Positions 34,469-43,975 of a stretch of DNA of 64,000 nt are shown in pieces (position 1 is the stretch's first letter; every line of letters starts with the position of its first letter). The notes under the pieces are model-generated. The model ran no database searches, was not told the origin of the DNA, and worked only from the letters and a program-made list of their open reading frames with translations. The position numbers and the translations under genes were made by a program. This DNA is from Dorea sp. 5-2 (GTDB taxonomy: Bacteria > Bacillota > Clostridia > Lachnospirales > Lachnospiraceae): the NCBI RefSeq assembly GCF_000403455.2, contig NZ_KE159737.1, positions 216,247-280,246 on the forward strand. Direction: 5' to 3'.

Positions 34469-35230
34469 ATGAATAAAGTTGCGGCATTTATAAAAAAATA
34501 CTGGATCACATTCTGTATATTCGCCGGATTAGTATTTCTTTATATCATTGTGACAGAAAAAGAGCTTGTGAATCCGTATTTGTTCCCGTCGACAGATGCG
34601 ATCAAAAAGGCTTTTGCCGACAGCAAGGACATGATGATGGGAAATATGCTGGCTTCATTTAAACTATTGCTCCCGTCAATAATCGTTTCGCTGATCATTG
34701 CGTTGCTTCTTGGTACTATTATGGGAATGAATAGGCGGATCCGTGAAGTTCTGCATCCGGTGATCTATGCGTTCAGCGTGATCCCATCCATTCTTCTGTC
34801 GCCGTTCGTCTTGTTGTTGGCGCCGGATCTGTTCACAGCGTCGGTGTTTTTGATCGTCTATAATATTGTGTGGGCGACTTTGTTTGCAACGATCACGGGT
34901 ATTATGACGATTGACAAGAGATATCTGGATAAGGCGGCTACCCTGGAGCTTAGAGGGTTTAAGCTGTTAACGAAGGTGATACTTCCGGCGGCAAGTCCTT
35001 CTATCCTTGCCGGATTTGTGAATTCACTCAGAAGTTCTTTTGTAATGCTTGTATATGCAGAGATGTACGGGGCAGGGGAAGGAATGGGATATTTTGTAAA
35101 GAAATACGCCGAATTGGGAATTTTTGCAAATACCTGGGTTGGTTTTGTGTTCATGGTGATCGTGCTGGTGATCGTGATGCAGTTGTTTGAACTGCTTAAG
35201 AAATATCTCCTGAAATGGACGATGGATTAA
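34469..35230 (+). CDS. ABC transporter permease (SsuC/TauC-like)
   Basis: Permease of 253 residues with about six membrane segments and the EAA loop typical of BPD_transp_1 (LDKAATLELRGFKLLTKVILPAASPSIL, near 150-178). It pairs with the ATPase and receptor upstream. AAGGAGGCG precedes the ATG. A terminator follows at 35271-35317. Confidence 0.92.
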   Translation: MNKVAAFIKKYWITFCIFAGLVFLYIIVTEKELVNPYLFPSTDAIKKAFADSKDMMMGNMLASFKLLLPSIIVSLIIALLLGTIMGMNRRIREVLHPVIYAFSVIPSILLSPFVLLLAPDLFTASVFLIVYNIVWATLFATITGIMTIDKRYLDKAATLELRGFKLLTKVILPAASPSILAGFVNSLRSSFVMLVYAEMYGAGEGMGYFVKKYAELGIFANTWVGFVFMVIVLVIVMQLFELLKKYLLKWTMD

Positions 35231-35270
35231 AGGATCAGTTGTTGATTCTGACAGTATAGGTTCGTAACAG

Positions 35271-35317
35271 AAATAGCGTAGCAATGAAGGGATTATTGTC
35301 ATTGTCTACGCTATTTT
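35271..35317 (+). terminator. Terminator of the NitT/TauT-type operon
   Basis: AAATAGCGTAG plus CAATGA pairs with TCATTG and CTACGCTATTT with one bulged T, ending in a T run. It is a strong long stem. Confidence 0.85.
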
Positions 35318-35451
35318 ATTGATTTATTGTGGAATTAATGTAATAATATATCAATAAGATAGAAGCGGGGATCCTGTTATCCATGCTTCTTGGATGGATG
35401 TTCAGATGAATGGATGTTTATTATTATAGAAACGAAAGGAATGTAAGATAA

Positions 35452-36219
35452 ATGAAAATATATGAGATCATATTCAGCCCTACAGGGGGCACAAAGAAAG
35501 TTGCAGATATCATCTCCGCAGGAGTCGGGGCAGACAGTATATGCATAGATCTGACGGATAAGGATTTTGACTTTGCCTCCGTGGCGTTCGGAGAGGAAGA
35601 TGTCTGTATCGCGGCGCTTCCTTCTTATGGGGGAAGGATTCCCCGTATTGCAGGCGAGAGGTTAAAGCAGATGAAAGGGAATCGGGCGCGTGTGATCTCT
35701 GTCACGGTGTATGGGAACCGCGCCTATGATGATACGATGCTGGAATTGCAGGATGTTCTGTCGGAAGCCGGTTTTTGCCCGGTTGCGGCGATCGCAGCCG
35801 TGGCGGAACATTCGATCATGCATCAGTTCGCGGCAGGACGCCCGGATGCGGAGGATAGAAAGGAACTGGCTGGCTTTGCGGACAGGATCCGGAGAGAGAT
35901 CCAGGCGGGCGGTCTTAGGAATGTTCCCGCGGTTCCCGGTAACAGGCCGTATCGTACATACGGCGGTGTGCCGATGAAGCCCCGGTCAGGCAGGTCCTGT
36001 ACGAAATGCAAAGTCTGTGCTGCGAAGTGTCCGGTGGGCGCGATCCCTGCGGATATGCCCATGAGTACGGATCACGACAGATGTATTACATGCATGCGCT
36101 GTATCAAAGTATGCCCGCAGAAGAACCGCAGTGTCAGCAAGGTGTTGGTTGCGGCGGGAGCACAGAAGCTTAAGAAAGCATGTAAGGATAGAAAGAAGAA
36201 CGAATTGTTTTGGGGATAG
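35452..36219 (+). CDS. Flavodoxin-ferredoxin fusion (EFR1 family)
   Basis: A 255-residue electron-transfer protein. The N-terminal ~150 residues are a flavodoxin-like domain with the FMN-phosphate loop FSPTGGTKKVA (8-18) and SYGGRIP. The C-terminus has two [4Fe-4S] motifs, CTKCKVCAAKCP and CITCMRCIKVCP. Proteins of this EFR1 type are common in anaerobic Firmicutes; their redox partner is usually unknown. The next gene starts four bases after its stop, so the two are cotranscribed. Confidence 0.88.
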   Translation: MKIYEIIFSPTGGTKKVADIISAGVGADSICIDLTDKDFDFASVAFGEEDVCIAALPSYGGRIPRIAGERLKQMKGNRARVISVTVYGNRAYDDTMLELQDVLSEAGFCPVAAIAAVAEHSIMHQFAAGRPDAEDRKELAGFADRIRREIQAGGLRNVPAVPGNRPYRTYGGVPMKPRSGRSCTKCKVCAAKCPVGAIPADMPMSTDHDRCITCMRCIKVCPQKNRSVSKVLVAAGAQKLKKACKDRKKNELFWG

Positions 36220-36223
36220 GTGT

Positions 36224-36421
36224 ATGAAGAATCGTTTGGAAGAGCTGCGCAGGCAGCAGGGGATCCGGCAGGAAGAGCTGGCTGCGGCGCTTAGGGTGTC
36301 GCGCCAGACGATTGGATCTTTGGAGAATGGAAGGTACAACCCGTCGATCATACTGGCGTTTAGGATCGCCAGATATTTTGGGATGCGCATTGAGGATATT
36401 TTTATCTATGAAGAAGAGTGA
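36224..36421 (+). CDS. Small XRE-family helix-turn-helix regulator
   Basis: A 65-residue single-domain Cro/C1-type DNA-binding protein (LEELRRQQGIRQEELAAALRVSRQTIGSLENGRYNPSI) of the YgzD-like group, ending IEDIFIYEEE. The ATG at 36224 sits just after the preceding stop with GGGGATAGGTG as ribosome site. It probably regulates its own operon. Confidence 0.9.
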   Translation: MKNRLEELRRQQGIRQEELAAALRVSRQTIGSLENGRYNPSIILAFRIARYFGMRIEDIFIYEEE

Positions 36422-36429
36422 AGAAGAAC

Positions 36430-36463
36430 AAAAAAGCAGGTGGTTTACCACCTGCTTTTTTGG
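36430..36463 (+). terminator. Terminator after the XRE gene
   Basis: AAAAGCAGGTGG-TTTA-CCACCTGCTTTT forms a near-perfect stem with a T run. Confidence 0.92.
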
Positions 36464-36553
36464 TTCAAACATACCCCGTATATGAGGGGAGTGTGCCGGA
36501 GAGATCTTTTCAAGAAATATATATTTTTTATACGGTTAATTTCAAAAAAACTA

Positions 36554-36707
36554 TTGACAATATGAAATTTTATTTTATAATAGTTATATACAAATAGCAT
36601 AAGTAAAAACGAAATAATAAAGATTTAATTGTCATACTGAACAAAAATATTGGTATTTCAAGAAATATATTTCGTGGATTACAAAATGCAGAAAAAAAAT
36701 TTTATTT
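36554..36707 (+). promoter_or_regulatory. Promoter and repeated motif before the sugar importer operon
   Basis: TTGACA (36554-36559), a 16-base spacer and TATAAT (36576-36581). GAAATTTTATTTT (36564-36576) occupies the spacer, and AAATTTTATTT recurs at 36697-36707 next to the ribosome site. The same pair occurs before the second aldolase gene at 42974 and 43037. These are candidate binding sites for one of the RpiR regulators in the locus. The 36422-36721 gap holds no gene. Confidence 0.65.
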
Positions 36708-36721
36708 AAGGAGGAAGTATT

Positions 36722-38041
36722 ATGAAACTCAGAACAGTAGCGAAGAAGGCATTTTCCGCAGCTATAGCAGGTACGTTGGTTTTATCACTGGCAGCATGCG
36801 GCGGCGGCAGCGGCAACGGAGATTCCGGAAGCGAGAGCAGCGGCAGCGGGGATTCCGGCAGTGAGAGCAGCGGCGACGGCGTAACCTTGAAATTCCAGCA
36901 ATGGTGGGGCGCAGAGCTTCCGGAAGGGTACTTAGATGAGATCGTTGAGAATTATGAGAAAGAGACCGGCGTTAAGGTAGAACTGCTTACGGCGCCGTGG
37001 GCAGATACCAAGACTGCGATCACTGCGGGTGCGACGAATAATACGATCGCAGATATCATCAGTGTGGACGGCGCCTGGCTTTCCGAGTTCGTAGACATGG
37101 GGATCCTGGCAGATGTTGAGGCGGCAGGCTTTGATACCGGCCTTGCGAGTGATGTGTGGGAAGTGGACGGAACGAAGTATGTAATTCCGGTCAATAATTT
37201 TGCATATCCGATGTATGTGAACATGGACATCCTGAAGGATGCTGAGGTTGCAGAGATTCCTACAAACTGGACAGAGTTGAAGGATGCATGCAAGAAGATC
37301 GCAGACAAGGGACATTCTGCATTTGCGCTGAACCTTGGTACGACCAATGCAAACGGGATCCAGAACGTATTCGGCGGAACCGGATGGGCGTCAGGGATCA
37401 AGCTGAAAGACGACAGCGGCGCGTATAAGACAGAGGGGAATGAGGAGCTTGCGGAATTGGCAGAGTTATTTAAGCAGCTGTATGACGACGGTTCTTTATA
37501 TCCGGGCATGAGCACACTGGAAGAGTCAGAGATGACAAGTAACTTTGCAGCGGGCAACTGTGCGTTTACTCTTGCGTCCGCAGCTACCATGAGCCAGTTC
37601 GCAGACCTTAATTTTGAGGCGGTTACGGTTCCTTCAAAGGATGGATATACAGATAAGAAGGGAATCTGCTATGCAAGCTGGGCGGTTGGTATCTCAGAAG
37701 CCAGCGAGAACAAAGAAGAGGCGGCAAAGTTTGTGAATTACCTTCTTGGCGGTATTGACGGAAAAGACGGCTCTGTTGCGGCAGGATTAGCGGCTACTAT
37801 GTCCGCGTTCCCGAACAGCACGGTTGCTGAGCCGGATTACAGCGATGCGCCGGAGCAGTTCCAGTCATTCTATGAGCTGTACAAAGAGGGTTATGTGATC
37901 AATGAGTATATTGGGCTGCCGAATGCTTCTGACGTTATGACCTCCATGACAAATGATCTGGTGTTATATCTGGAAGGCGATCTGGAATGTGATGCAATGT
38001 TGAAAAATTGGCAGGGTTATCTTGACGAAGCTGGTAAATAG
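36722..38041 (+). CDS. CUT1-type sugar ABC transporter substrate-binding lipoprotein
   Basis: Family-1 extracellular receptor of 439 residues: signal peptide to LAAC (Cys25), a Gly/Ser/Asp-rich linker with repeated SGSGDSGSESS units, then the fold starting LKFQQWWGAELPEGYLDEIV. The type binds oligo- or monosaccharides. The first gene of an import operon with two permeases but no ATPase gene. The ligand is not known; the isomerase and aldolases downstream suggest a monosaccharide or a substrate releasing one. Confidence 0.9.
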   Translation: MKLRTVAKKAFSAAIAGTLVLSLAACGGGSGNGDSGSESSGSGDSGSESSGDGVTLKFQQWWGAELPEGYLDEIVENYEKETGVKVELLTAPWADTKTAITAGATNNTIADIISVDGAWLSEFVDMGILADVEAAGFDTGLASDVWEVDGTKYVIPVNNFAYPMYVNMDILKDAEVAEIPTNWTELKDACKKIADKGHSAFALNLGTTNANGIQNVFGGTGWASGIKLKDDSGAYKTEGNEELAELAELFKQLYDDGSLYPGMSTLEESEMTSNFAAGNCAFTLASAATMSQFADLNFEAVTVPSKDGYTDKKGICYASWAVGISEASENKEEAAKFVNYLLGGIDGKDGSVAAGLAATMSAFPNSTVAEPDYSDAPEQFQSFYELYKEGYVINEYIGLPNASDVMTSMTNDLVLYLEGDLECDAMLKNWQGYLDEAGK

Positions 38042-38119
38042 GTTTATTTAGAAGGGGGGAGTCAGATGTTGGCTTCCCCTTCTGAATCATAGATTTCTTT
38101 GGAGTAGGAGGGATTGAAT

Positions 38120-39001
38120 TTGAAAATATTAGGAAAGAGGACGGCTCCATACAGATATCTGCTCCCAACCTTGGCATTGATGATCATATTTTTAGTTGTG
38201 CCGATCTGTATGGTGGTCAGATACTCTTTTTTGGATAAGGCTGTCGTTTCAAAGACTCCGTCTTTTGTGGGGGTGGGGAATTATACAGAATTATTTGCAG
38301 ACAGCGCGTTCTGGAATGCTGCGTCTAATACCATCATCTTTGTGGTGGTCAGTGTGGTTGCGCATCTTGTGATCGGAATGATCTTCGCGATGCTGTTGAA
38401 TTCCAAGTATTTTACGATCACGACGAAGACGATCGCGCGTGTTGTGTACATTCTGCCATGGGTATTCACGGCGTCTGTCGTAGCGATCCTGTGGAAGCTT
38501 ATGTTACAGCCGTCTGGTATCATTAATTATCTGCTGGAATTTTTGCCGAATGTATCGAGGAATTCGGAATGGCTGAGTAATAAGGATCTTGCGCTTACCG
38601 TGATCTGTTTCATTAATATCTGGTGCGGGTATCCGTTTTATATGATCAGTATCCTTGCGGGACTGCAGGGGATCTCAGGAGATCTGTATGAAAGTGCGGC
38701 GATCGACGGCGCGACTATGACCAAGAGTTTTCTCCATATTACGATCCCGCAGTTAAAGCCGATCCTGATCAGTATCGCGATGCTGGACTTTATCTGGACA
38801 TTACAGTCCTTTAACGTGATCTGGATGCTGACGGGAGGCGGTCCGGTCAATAAGACGGAGACCTTGAGTATCTACATATATAAACTGGCGTTCCAGAAGC
38901 TTGATTATAGTATGGCGGGCACGGCGGCTACGGTTCTTCTGGTCGTGTGTGTGATCATAGCGATTTTCTATGTAAAACAGCAGAAGAAAGTGAGGGAATA
39001 G
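38120..39001 (+). CDS. Sugar ABC permease (MalF/UgpA-like)
   Basis: Permease of 293 residues with about six membrane segments and the EAA loop YESAAIDGATMTKSFLHITIPQLKPIL (near 190-216). The start is taken as TTG at 38120, which is seven bases from AGGAGG; a TTG at 38114 in the same frame is too close. There is no ATG nearby in this frame. Confidence 0.9.
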   Translation: MKILGKRTAPYRYLLPTLALMIIFLVVPICMVVRYSFLDKAVVSKTPSFVGVGNYTELFADSAFWNAASNTIIFVVVSVVAHLVIGMIFAMLLNSKYFTITTKTIARVVYILPWVFTASVVAILWKLMLQPSGIINYLLEFLPNVSRNSEWLSNKDLALTVICFINIWCGYPFYMISILAGLQGISGDLYESAAIDGATMTKSFLHITIPQLKPILISIAMLDFIWTLQSFNVIWMLTGGGPVNKTETLSIYIYKLAFQKLDYSMAGTAATVLLVVCVIIAIFYVKQQKKVRE

Positions 39002-39004
39002 AGT

Positions 39005-39841
39005 ATGGTTGGCAGTTATAAGAAATCAATGAAAGTTTTACTTTCTATTCTTCTGATTTTGGGCGGCTTATTCGCGGGGTTCCCGATCGTCTGGATGATC
39101 TGCTCTTCGCTGAAGGATAACTCGGCGATCTTTTCATGGCCGCCAAGGTTTTTTGACGAGACGGCAAGTCTTTCTTCTTACATAGCGGTGCTCACGGATT
39201 CGGCAAAGGTGCGTTTCTTTGTCAACAGTTATATCGTGGCGGCTTCCGTTGTACTGATCACGCTGTTTGTGGGGATCCTTGCGGCTTATGCGTTCAGCCG
39301 TTTTGATTTCCCGGGAAAGGGGATCTTTAATTCGCTGATCGTCAGCGTGCAGGCGATCCCGCCTATCGTACTGTTGATCCCGTATATGGGGATGATCGTT
39401 GCGATGAAGCTGTTCAATACGTATTTTGCGCTGATCCTTACTTATCTGGTGACGACGCTTCCATACTGTATCCTGATGATGACCGGGTATTTCAACACTC
39501 TGTCAAGGGAGTTGGACGAGGCGGTCATGATCGACGGCGGATCCCGCTGGAGAGCGCTTTGGGGCGTACTGGTGCCCATCTCCCTGCCGGGAATGGTTTC
39601 GGTAGGAATGTATACGTTCATGCAGGCATGGAATGAATATTTATTTGCACTTGCTTTGACGCAGACTACGGAGATGCGGACGGTCCCCATCGGTATCAAC
39701 CTGCTGATGGGGCAGCATGCATATGACTGGAGTCAGATGATGGCGATGAGTGTATTAGGTTCTATCCCGGTACTGATCTTCTTTATCTTCTTCCAGAAGT
39801 ATTTTATCGCCGGTATGTCGTCCGGCGGCGTAAAGGGTTAG
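39005..39841 (+). CDS. Sugar ABC permease (MalG/UgpE-like)
   Basis: Permease of 278 residues, six membrane segments, EAA loop LDEAVMIDGGSRWRALWGVLVPISLPGM (near 170-198). It follows the MalF-like gene after three bases. No nucleotide-binding subunit is encoded anywhere in the locus, so the pair probably uses a shared MsmK-type ATPase encoded elsewhere, as is usual in Firmicutes CUT1 systems. Confidence 0.92.
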   Translation: MVGSYKKSMKVLLSILLILGGLFAGFPIVWMICSSLKDNSAIFSWPPRFFDETASLSSYIAVLTDSAKVRFFVNSYIVAASVVLITLFVGILAAYAFSRFDFPGKGIFNSLIVSVQAIPPIVLLIPYMGMIVAMKLFNTYFALILTYLVTTLPYCILMMTGYFNTLSRELDEAVMIDGGSRWRALWGVLVPISLPGMVSVGMYTFMQAWNEYLFALALTQTTEMRTVPIGINLLMGQHAYDWSQMMAMSVLGSIPVLIFFIFFQKYFIAGMSSGGVKG

Positions 39842-39877
39842 AGCCAGACAGCAAATGAGACATAAGGAGACTTGGGG

Positions 39878-41074
39878 ATGAGTGAAAGAATTGCCATGGG
39901 ATTTCATACATGCGTGGATTATGAACTTGTATGGGATACAACGGTTGTAGAAGAACAGATTAAAGCATTTGATATTCGGGCGGATGAGCTTCGGATGGAT
40001 ATAGAAGTGGATTCGGAGAGGGCGATCTGGATCGTCTGCCTTGCGCACTTTAAGGAAGGCATCGGGGGCGAGGCAGTCCCCTTAGATCCGGAGGATTGTG
40101 AACGCTTCGCAAAACATTTTGAGTACAAGGTGACTCTTGGAGGAACGGCGACGCGGGCGGCGATCCTCCTGGATCGTCTGGGATACGGCACCTTGCTGCA
40201 GACGAGCTGTTACAATGAGCATGTCAGACGTCTGATGCCCGGGAGCGTGCGTGCTTTGCCGGGAGTGGACAAAGACCATAACAAGGTGTATCCGCATGTT
40301 GTTCTGCAATGTGGCGGCGGGGTAAGGATCCATGCGAACGATATCGACTTTGTAACGCCAAGAGAGAACCGGATCATGGTGTCAAGGGACGCCGACAGCC
40401 TGAACATCCCGATCTTGCCGGAGGAATTCGGGAAGATGATCACAGATGTGGATGTATTCCTGCTTGGATGTTTCAGCGAGGTGATCGACAAGGATGTGCT
40501 TTGGGGATGTATGGAAAAGACACGGGCGTTATTGGCGCATCTGAAGGAAGGTGCGGTAGTGGTGCTGGAAGACGGCTGTTATGTCAGGAAGGAATTCCGT
40601 TATTATGTGCATGAGCAGCTTAGGTCGGTCATAGATGTACTGAGTATGAATGAGGATGAGCTGCAGGATTATATCGGCAGAAGGATCAATATCCTGGATC
40701 CGCAGGCGGTAAAGGATGCGCTTGAGAAAGTCCGTGAAAGTACGGGGGTTAAGACGTTGATCGTACATTCCGCCGCATGGGCGCTGGCATATGGAGAACA
40801 TGCAGGCGATATGCGCAGGGCGTTAGAGGGCGGCAGTATCGCGGCGTCAACACGGTTCCGTATGGGGGACGGCTTTACGATCCAAGACTATGAGGCTACG
40901 AAGAAGATAAAAGACAAGGAAGAAGGGATCTTGTTCGGCGAAGAGCTGGGCAGGATGCTGGGCGAAAGGATCTGTTGTATTCCGGCAAAGGATCTAAGCT
41001 TTGTGGAACACCCGACTGTGGTCGGGCTTGGGGATACTTTTGCGGGAGGACTCCTTATGGGGCTTCTCCGTTAA
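39878..41074 (+). CDS. ADP-dependent phosphofructokinase/glucokinase family protein
   Basis: Sugar kinase of 398 residues. It matches the ADP-dependent PFK/GK family better than ordinary PfkB kinases: LGGTATRAAILLDRLGYGTLL (near 83-103), VFLLGCFSEVID, LSMNEDEL, VHSAAWALAYGEH, and the catalytic loop VVGLGDTFAGGLLMG at the very end. This family uses ADP as phosphate donor and is best known from archaea and vertebrates, with bacterial members little studied. Substrate is probably fructose 6-phosphate or another ketose (phosphate), given the aldolase directly downstream. The ATG at 39878 has AAGGAG nine bases upstream; a TTG at 39872 is less likely. Confidence 0.8.
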   Translation: MSERIAMGFHTCVDYELVWDTTVVEEQIKAFDIRADELRMDIEVDSERAIWIVCLAHFKEGIGGEAVPLDPEDCERFAKHFEYKVTLGGTATRAAILLDRLGYGTLLQTSCYNEHVRRLMPGSVRALPGVDKDHNKVYPHVVLQCGGGVRIHANDIDFVTPRENRIMVSRDADSLNIPILPEEFGKMITDVDVFLLGCFSEVIDKDVLWGCMEKTRALLAHLKEGAVVVLEDGCYVRKEFRYYVHEQLRSVIDVLSMNEDELQDYIGRRINILDPQAVKDALEKVRESTGVKTLIVHSAAWALAYGEHAGDMRRALEGGSIAASTRFRMGDGFTIQDYEATKKIKDKEEGILFGEELGRMLGERICCIPAKDLSFVEHPTVVGLGDTFAGGLLMGLLR

Positions 41075-41164
41075 GACGGGCAAGTACTCCGTCTGTTCAG
41101 AGACAGAAGTCTTTTTTGTGCAGGCGGGAGGCAAGGGATTGACAGAAATGAAGGAGGAGAGATT

Positions 41165-42019
41165 ATGTACGAAAAGGTAGGAAATATTTTAAAAACGGCA
41201 AAAGAGAGTAATACGGCTGCGATCGCATTTATCTGTATGGATTATGTGATGGCGCGGACTGTGGTTTATGCGGCAGAGGCGACGAATACGCCGGCGATCG
41301 TCATGCTGTTCCCGGAGCATGTGACGATCCAGCACACAACCGGATTCGAGAAATATGCCGCGATGGTGAAGGAGCTTGCCGGGGAGGTAAAAGTCCCGAT
41401 CGGTCTGCATTGTGACCATGATTACAGCTGCGAGGCGATCATGAGGACGATCCGCGCGGGATTTGGGTCTGTGATGATGGATGGTTCTATGAACGACCTG
41501 GATACCAATATTGCGGTGACGAAAAAGGTGGTGGATGCGGCTCACGAGACAGGCGTCTTCGTGGAAGGCGAGATCGGACATGTAGGGACGGCGGCAGACG
41601 CGGACAATGATAAGACCGACCTGTATACGAAACCGGAGGCGGCAGAGAAATTCTGCAGAGAGTCCGGGGTAGATTCCCTGGCGATCTCCATCGGAAACGC
41701 ACATGGCGAGTACCGCGACACGCCGCATCTGGATATCCGTCGCCTGGAAGACATCCACGCGGCGACCAGTGTGCCGCTGGTACTCCACGGAGGAAGCGGG
41801 ATTCCGGACGATCAGCTGCTTGTAGCCTTCTCAAAAGGGATCAACAAGTTTAACCTGGGAACAGAATTCCTTGGAAAATATTTCCAGGCAGTATCGGCGT
41901 TTACAGCTGAAAATGCGAAGAATCCGGATCCGGTTAAGATCATCAACATGCCTGAATATGTACAGGCAAAACTGCAGCCCTACGTGGAAGGACGCATGAG
42001 GACTTTGTGTAAATTCTAA
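41165..42019 (+). CDS. Class II aldolase, fructose/tagatose-bisphosphate type (first copy)
   Basis: Zinc-dependent ketose-bisphosphate aldolase of 284 residues. Metal and catalytic motifs: GLHCDHDYS (Asp-His pair near 78-82), VEGEIGHVG, the metal His in ISIGNAHGEY, LHGGSGIPD and the phosphate loop KFNLGTE. It would split a ketose (bis)phosphate to DHAP and an aldehyde. It is 90 bases after the kinase with AAGGAGGAG before the ATG, and differs clearly from the second copy at 43064. Confidence 0.9.
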   Translation: MYEKVGNILKTAKESNTAAIAFICMDYVMARTVVYAAEATNTPAIVMLFPEHVTIQHTTGFEKYAAMVKELAGEVKVPIGLHCDHDYSCEAIMRTIRAGFGSVMMDGSMNDLDTNIAVTKKVVDAAHETGVFVEGEIGHVGTAADADNDKTDLYTKPEAAEKFCRESGVDSLAISIGNAHGEYRDTPHLDIRRLEDIHAATSVPLVLHGGSGIPDDQLLVAFSKGINKFNLGTEFLGKYFQAVSAFTAENAKNPDPVKIINMPEYVQAKLQPYVEGRMRTLCKF

Positions 42020-42105
42020 TCCATTCGTATCCCTTTAAAACGGCTGTTTTTCTGTTGTATGTAAATAAAAGCTTATGGTATCATACATATAAGAGGTGTG
42101 GATGA

Positions 42106-42933
42106 ATGAAGAGTGAAGTACAGAAAACAGTGTTAGAGACGATTGATGAGATGTATGATGAGATATTCCAGGCAGAGAGGAAAGTGGCGGATTTTGTCAG
42201 AAAGAATCCGGAACTGGTCGTGAATGCGAATGTGTCTGAGCTTGCGAATTACAGCGGAGTCAGTGATGCGACGGTAGTCCGTATGTGCAAGCATCTGGGA
42301 TATGAGGGATATTATCAGATGAAGATCTGTCTGTCCGGAGATCTGGGAGGAACCGGGATCCTGTTAGGGAGACGAAATTCCTCGGATACGAAGACGGATT
42401 ATTTCCGGGATATTGCAGAGGGGATCCTGCAGACGGAAGCTGCAGTAGACGAAACGGTTTTCAACGAGAGTGCGGAGCTGATCAAGAACAGTACGATGGT
42501 GCATCTGGTGGGAGTCGGAAATACAAGCCCGGTGTGCCTGTACTGCGGCTTTCGGCTTGAGCGCATCGGGATACGCTGTACCTATGATGCTTTGCCGGAG
42601 TATTATATGAACCATATCAGCCTTGCGCCGCCCACGGATGTGGTGCTTGCCATCTCCTGGTCCGGAACGACAAGGAATGTGGTGAGCGCGCTGAAGCTTG
42701 CTAGGGAAAAGGGGCTTAAGTCGGTGGCGGTCACCGCGTACCAGAGGTCGCCTGTGTCTGCTTCGGCAGATTATCTGCTGCTGTCTGCGCTTGAGAATGG
42801 AGAGAACGGCAGGATGTCCCAGTATTCCCGCATGAATGAGATGGCGGTTATGGAGGCTCTGATCCAGGCGGTCGCGGGAGGGAAAGACGAGATATCCGAA
42901 CCGGAGATGTGGCTGTCGGAGTTGAAGTATTAA
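42106..42933 (+). CDS. RpiR/MurR-family regulator (first copy)
   Basis: Regulator of 275 residues: N-terminal RpiR helix-turn-helix (VADFVRKNPELVVNANVSELANYSGVSDATVVRMCKHLGYEGY) and a C-terminal SIS sugar-phosphate-binding domain (HLVGVGNTSPVCLYCGFRLERIG, AISWSGTTRNVV). It likely senses a phosphosugar intermediate of this pathway. A TTGTAT-18-TATCAT promoter-like pair precedes it, so it may have its own transcript. Confidence 0.92.
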   Translation: MKSEVQKTVLETIDEMYDEIFQAERKVADFVRKNPELVVNANVSELANYSGVSDATVVRMCKHLGYEGYYQMKICLSGDLGGTGILLGRRNSSDTKTDYFRDIAEGILQTEAAVDETVFNESAELIKNSTMVHLVGVGNTSPVCLYCGFRLERIGIRCTYDALPEYYMNHISLAPPTDVVLAISWSGTTRNVVSALKLAREKGLKSVAVTAYQRSPVSASADYLLLSALENGENGRMSQYSRMNEMAVMEALIQAVAGGKDEISEPEMWLSELKY

Positions 42934-42973
42934 GGTAACAGCGAAGCCGGAAAGCAGAACTGTTGCATATTAA

Positions 42974-43047
42974 GAAATTTTATTTTGTGAAAATCTTGAC
43001 ATAAGCGTATAAGTGAACTAAAATACTTTTGTAAAAAAATTTTATTT
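42974..43047 (+). promoter_or_regulatory. Promoter and repeated motif before the second aldolase
   Basis: TTGACA (42996-43001), a 17-base spacer and TAAAAT (43019-43024). GAAATTTTATTTT (42974-42986) and AAATTTTATTT (43037-43047) flank it; the same two words flank the promoter at 36554-36581. A shared RpiR-type regulator is the simplest reading. Confidence 0.7.
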
Positions 43048-43063
43048 TTTGGAGGAATGAACT

Positions 43064-43927
43064 ATGTTAATGAATATGAAGGACATTTTAGCGGTAGCCA
43101 AGGAAAACAGATTTGCGCTTCCGGCGTTTAATATCAGCGATTATTCTATGTTTCTTGGGATCATGGATGTGTGTGAAGAGACGAATTCGCCGGTGATCAT
43201 CGAGATACATCCGGATGAGCTGAGCTTTATCGGACAGGAGATGGTGGCTGCGATCAAGGAAAAGGCTTATCGTTCACCGGTTCCGGTATGTATTCACCTG
43301 GATCACTGCGGAGACTTTGGGAAGATCATCTGGGCGATCCAGAGCGGTTTCACTTCCGTTATGTTTGACGGGGCAGAGCTTTCTTTTGAAGAGAATATCG
43401 CAGGAACAAAGAAGGTTGTGGAAGCTGCGCATCCGGTCAACGTCTCTGTAGAAGCAGAGCTTGGCACGATCGGTTCTACAGATCCGGAAGATCTGGAAGG
43501 CGGGTCTGCGAAGATCATCTACACCAATCCGGAAGATGCTGTGAAGTTCGTTGCAGAGACAGGCGTCGATACGCTGGCAGTTGCGATCGGGACATGCCAT
43601 GGACTGTATCCGGCAGGCATGAAGCCGGAACTTAAGCTGGATATTTTGAAAGAGATCGCGTCTAAAGTAGACATCCCGCTGGTTCTTCACGGCGGTTCCA
43701 ATAACCCGGATAAGGAGATCGGAGAGTCTGTCACACTTGGGATCAATAAGATCAACATTTCCTCCGATATCAAGGCTGCTTATTTCGAGAAGATGCGTGA
43801 AGTCCTCAAAGACGAGAGCGTGAGAGAGCCGAATGTGATCGAGCCGATCTGTATGGAAGCGATGAAAGAGGTTGCGAAACACAAATTAGAACTCTTCCGG
43901 ACGATTGGAAAAGCATCCTTATACTAA
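43064..43927 (+). CDS. Class II aldolase, ketose-bisphosphate type (second copy)
   Basis: Aldolase of 287 residues, paralogous to the one at 41165. Motifs: HLDHCGDFG, VEAELGTIG, AIGTCHGLYP, LHGGSNNPD, KINISSD. The N-terminus LAVAKENRFALPAFNIS is closer to classical FbaA/GatY proteins than is the first copy. Two aldolases in one locus suggest two different ketose phosphates or stereoisomers. It has its own promoter and is followed by the second RpiR gene. Confidence 0.9.
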   Translation: MLMNMKDILAVAKENRFALPAFNISDYSMFLGIMDVCEETNSPVIIEIHPDELSFIGQEMVAAIKEKAYRSPVPVCIHLDHCGDFGKIIWAIQSGFTSVMFDGAELSFEENIAGTKKVVEAAHPVNVSVEAELGTIGSTDPEDLEGGSAKIIYTNPEDAVKFVAETGVDTLAVAIGTCHGLYPAGMKPELKLDILKEIASKVDIPLVLHGGSNNPDKEIGESVTLGINKINISSDIKAAYFEKMREVLKDESVREPNVIEPICMEAMKEVAKHKLELFRTIGKASLY

Positions 43928-43975
43928 TAGAAAATTGTGGTAAATTATGCTATACTATATAAAAAAATAGATAGC

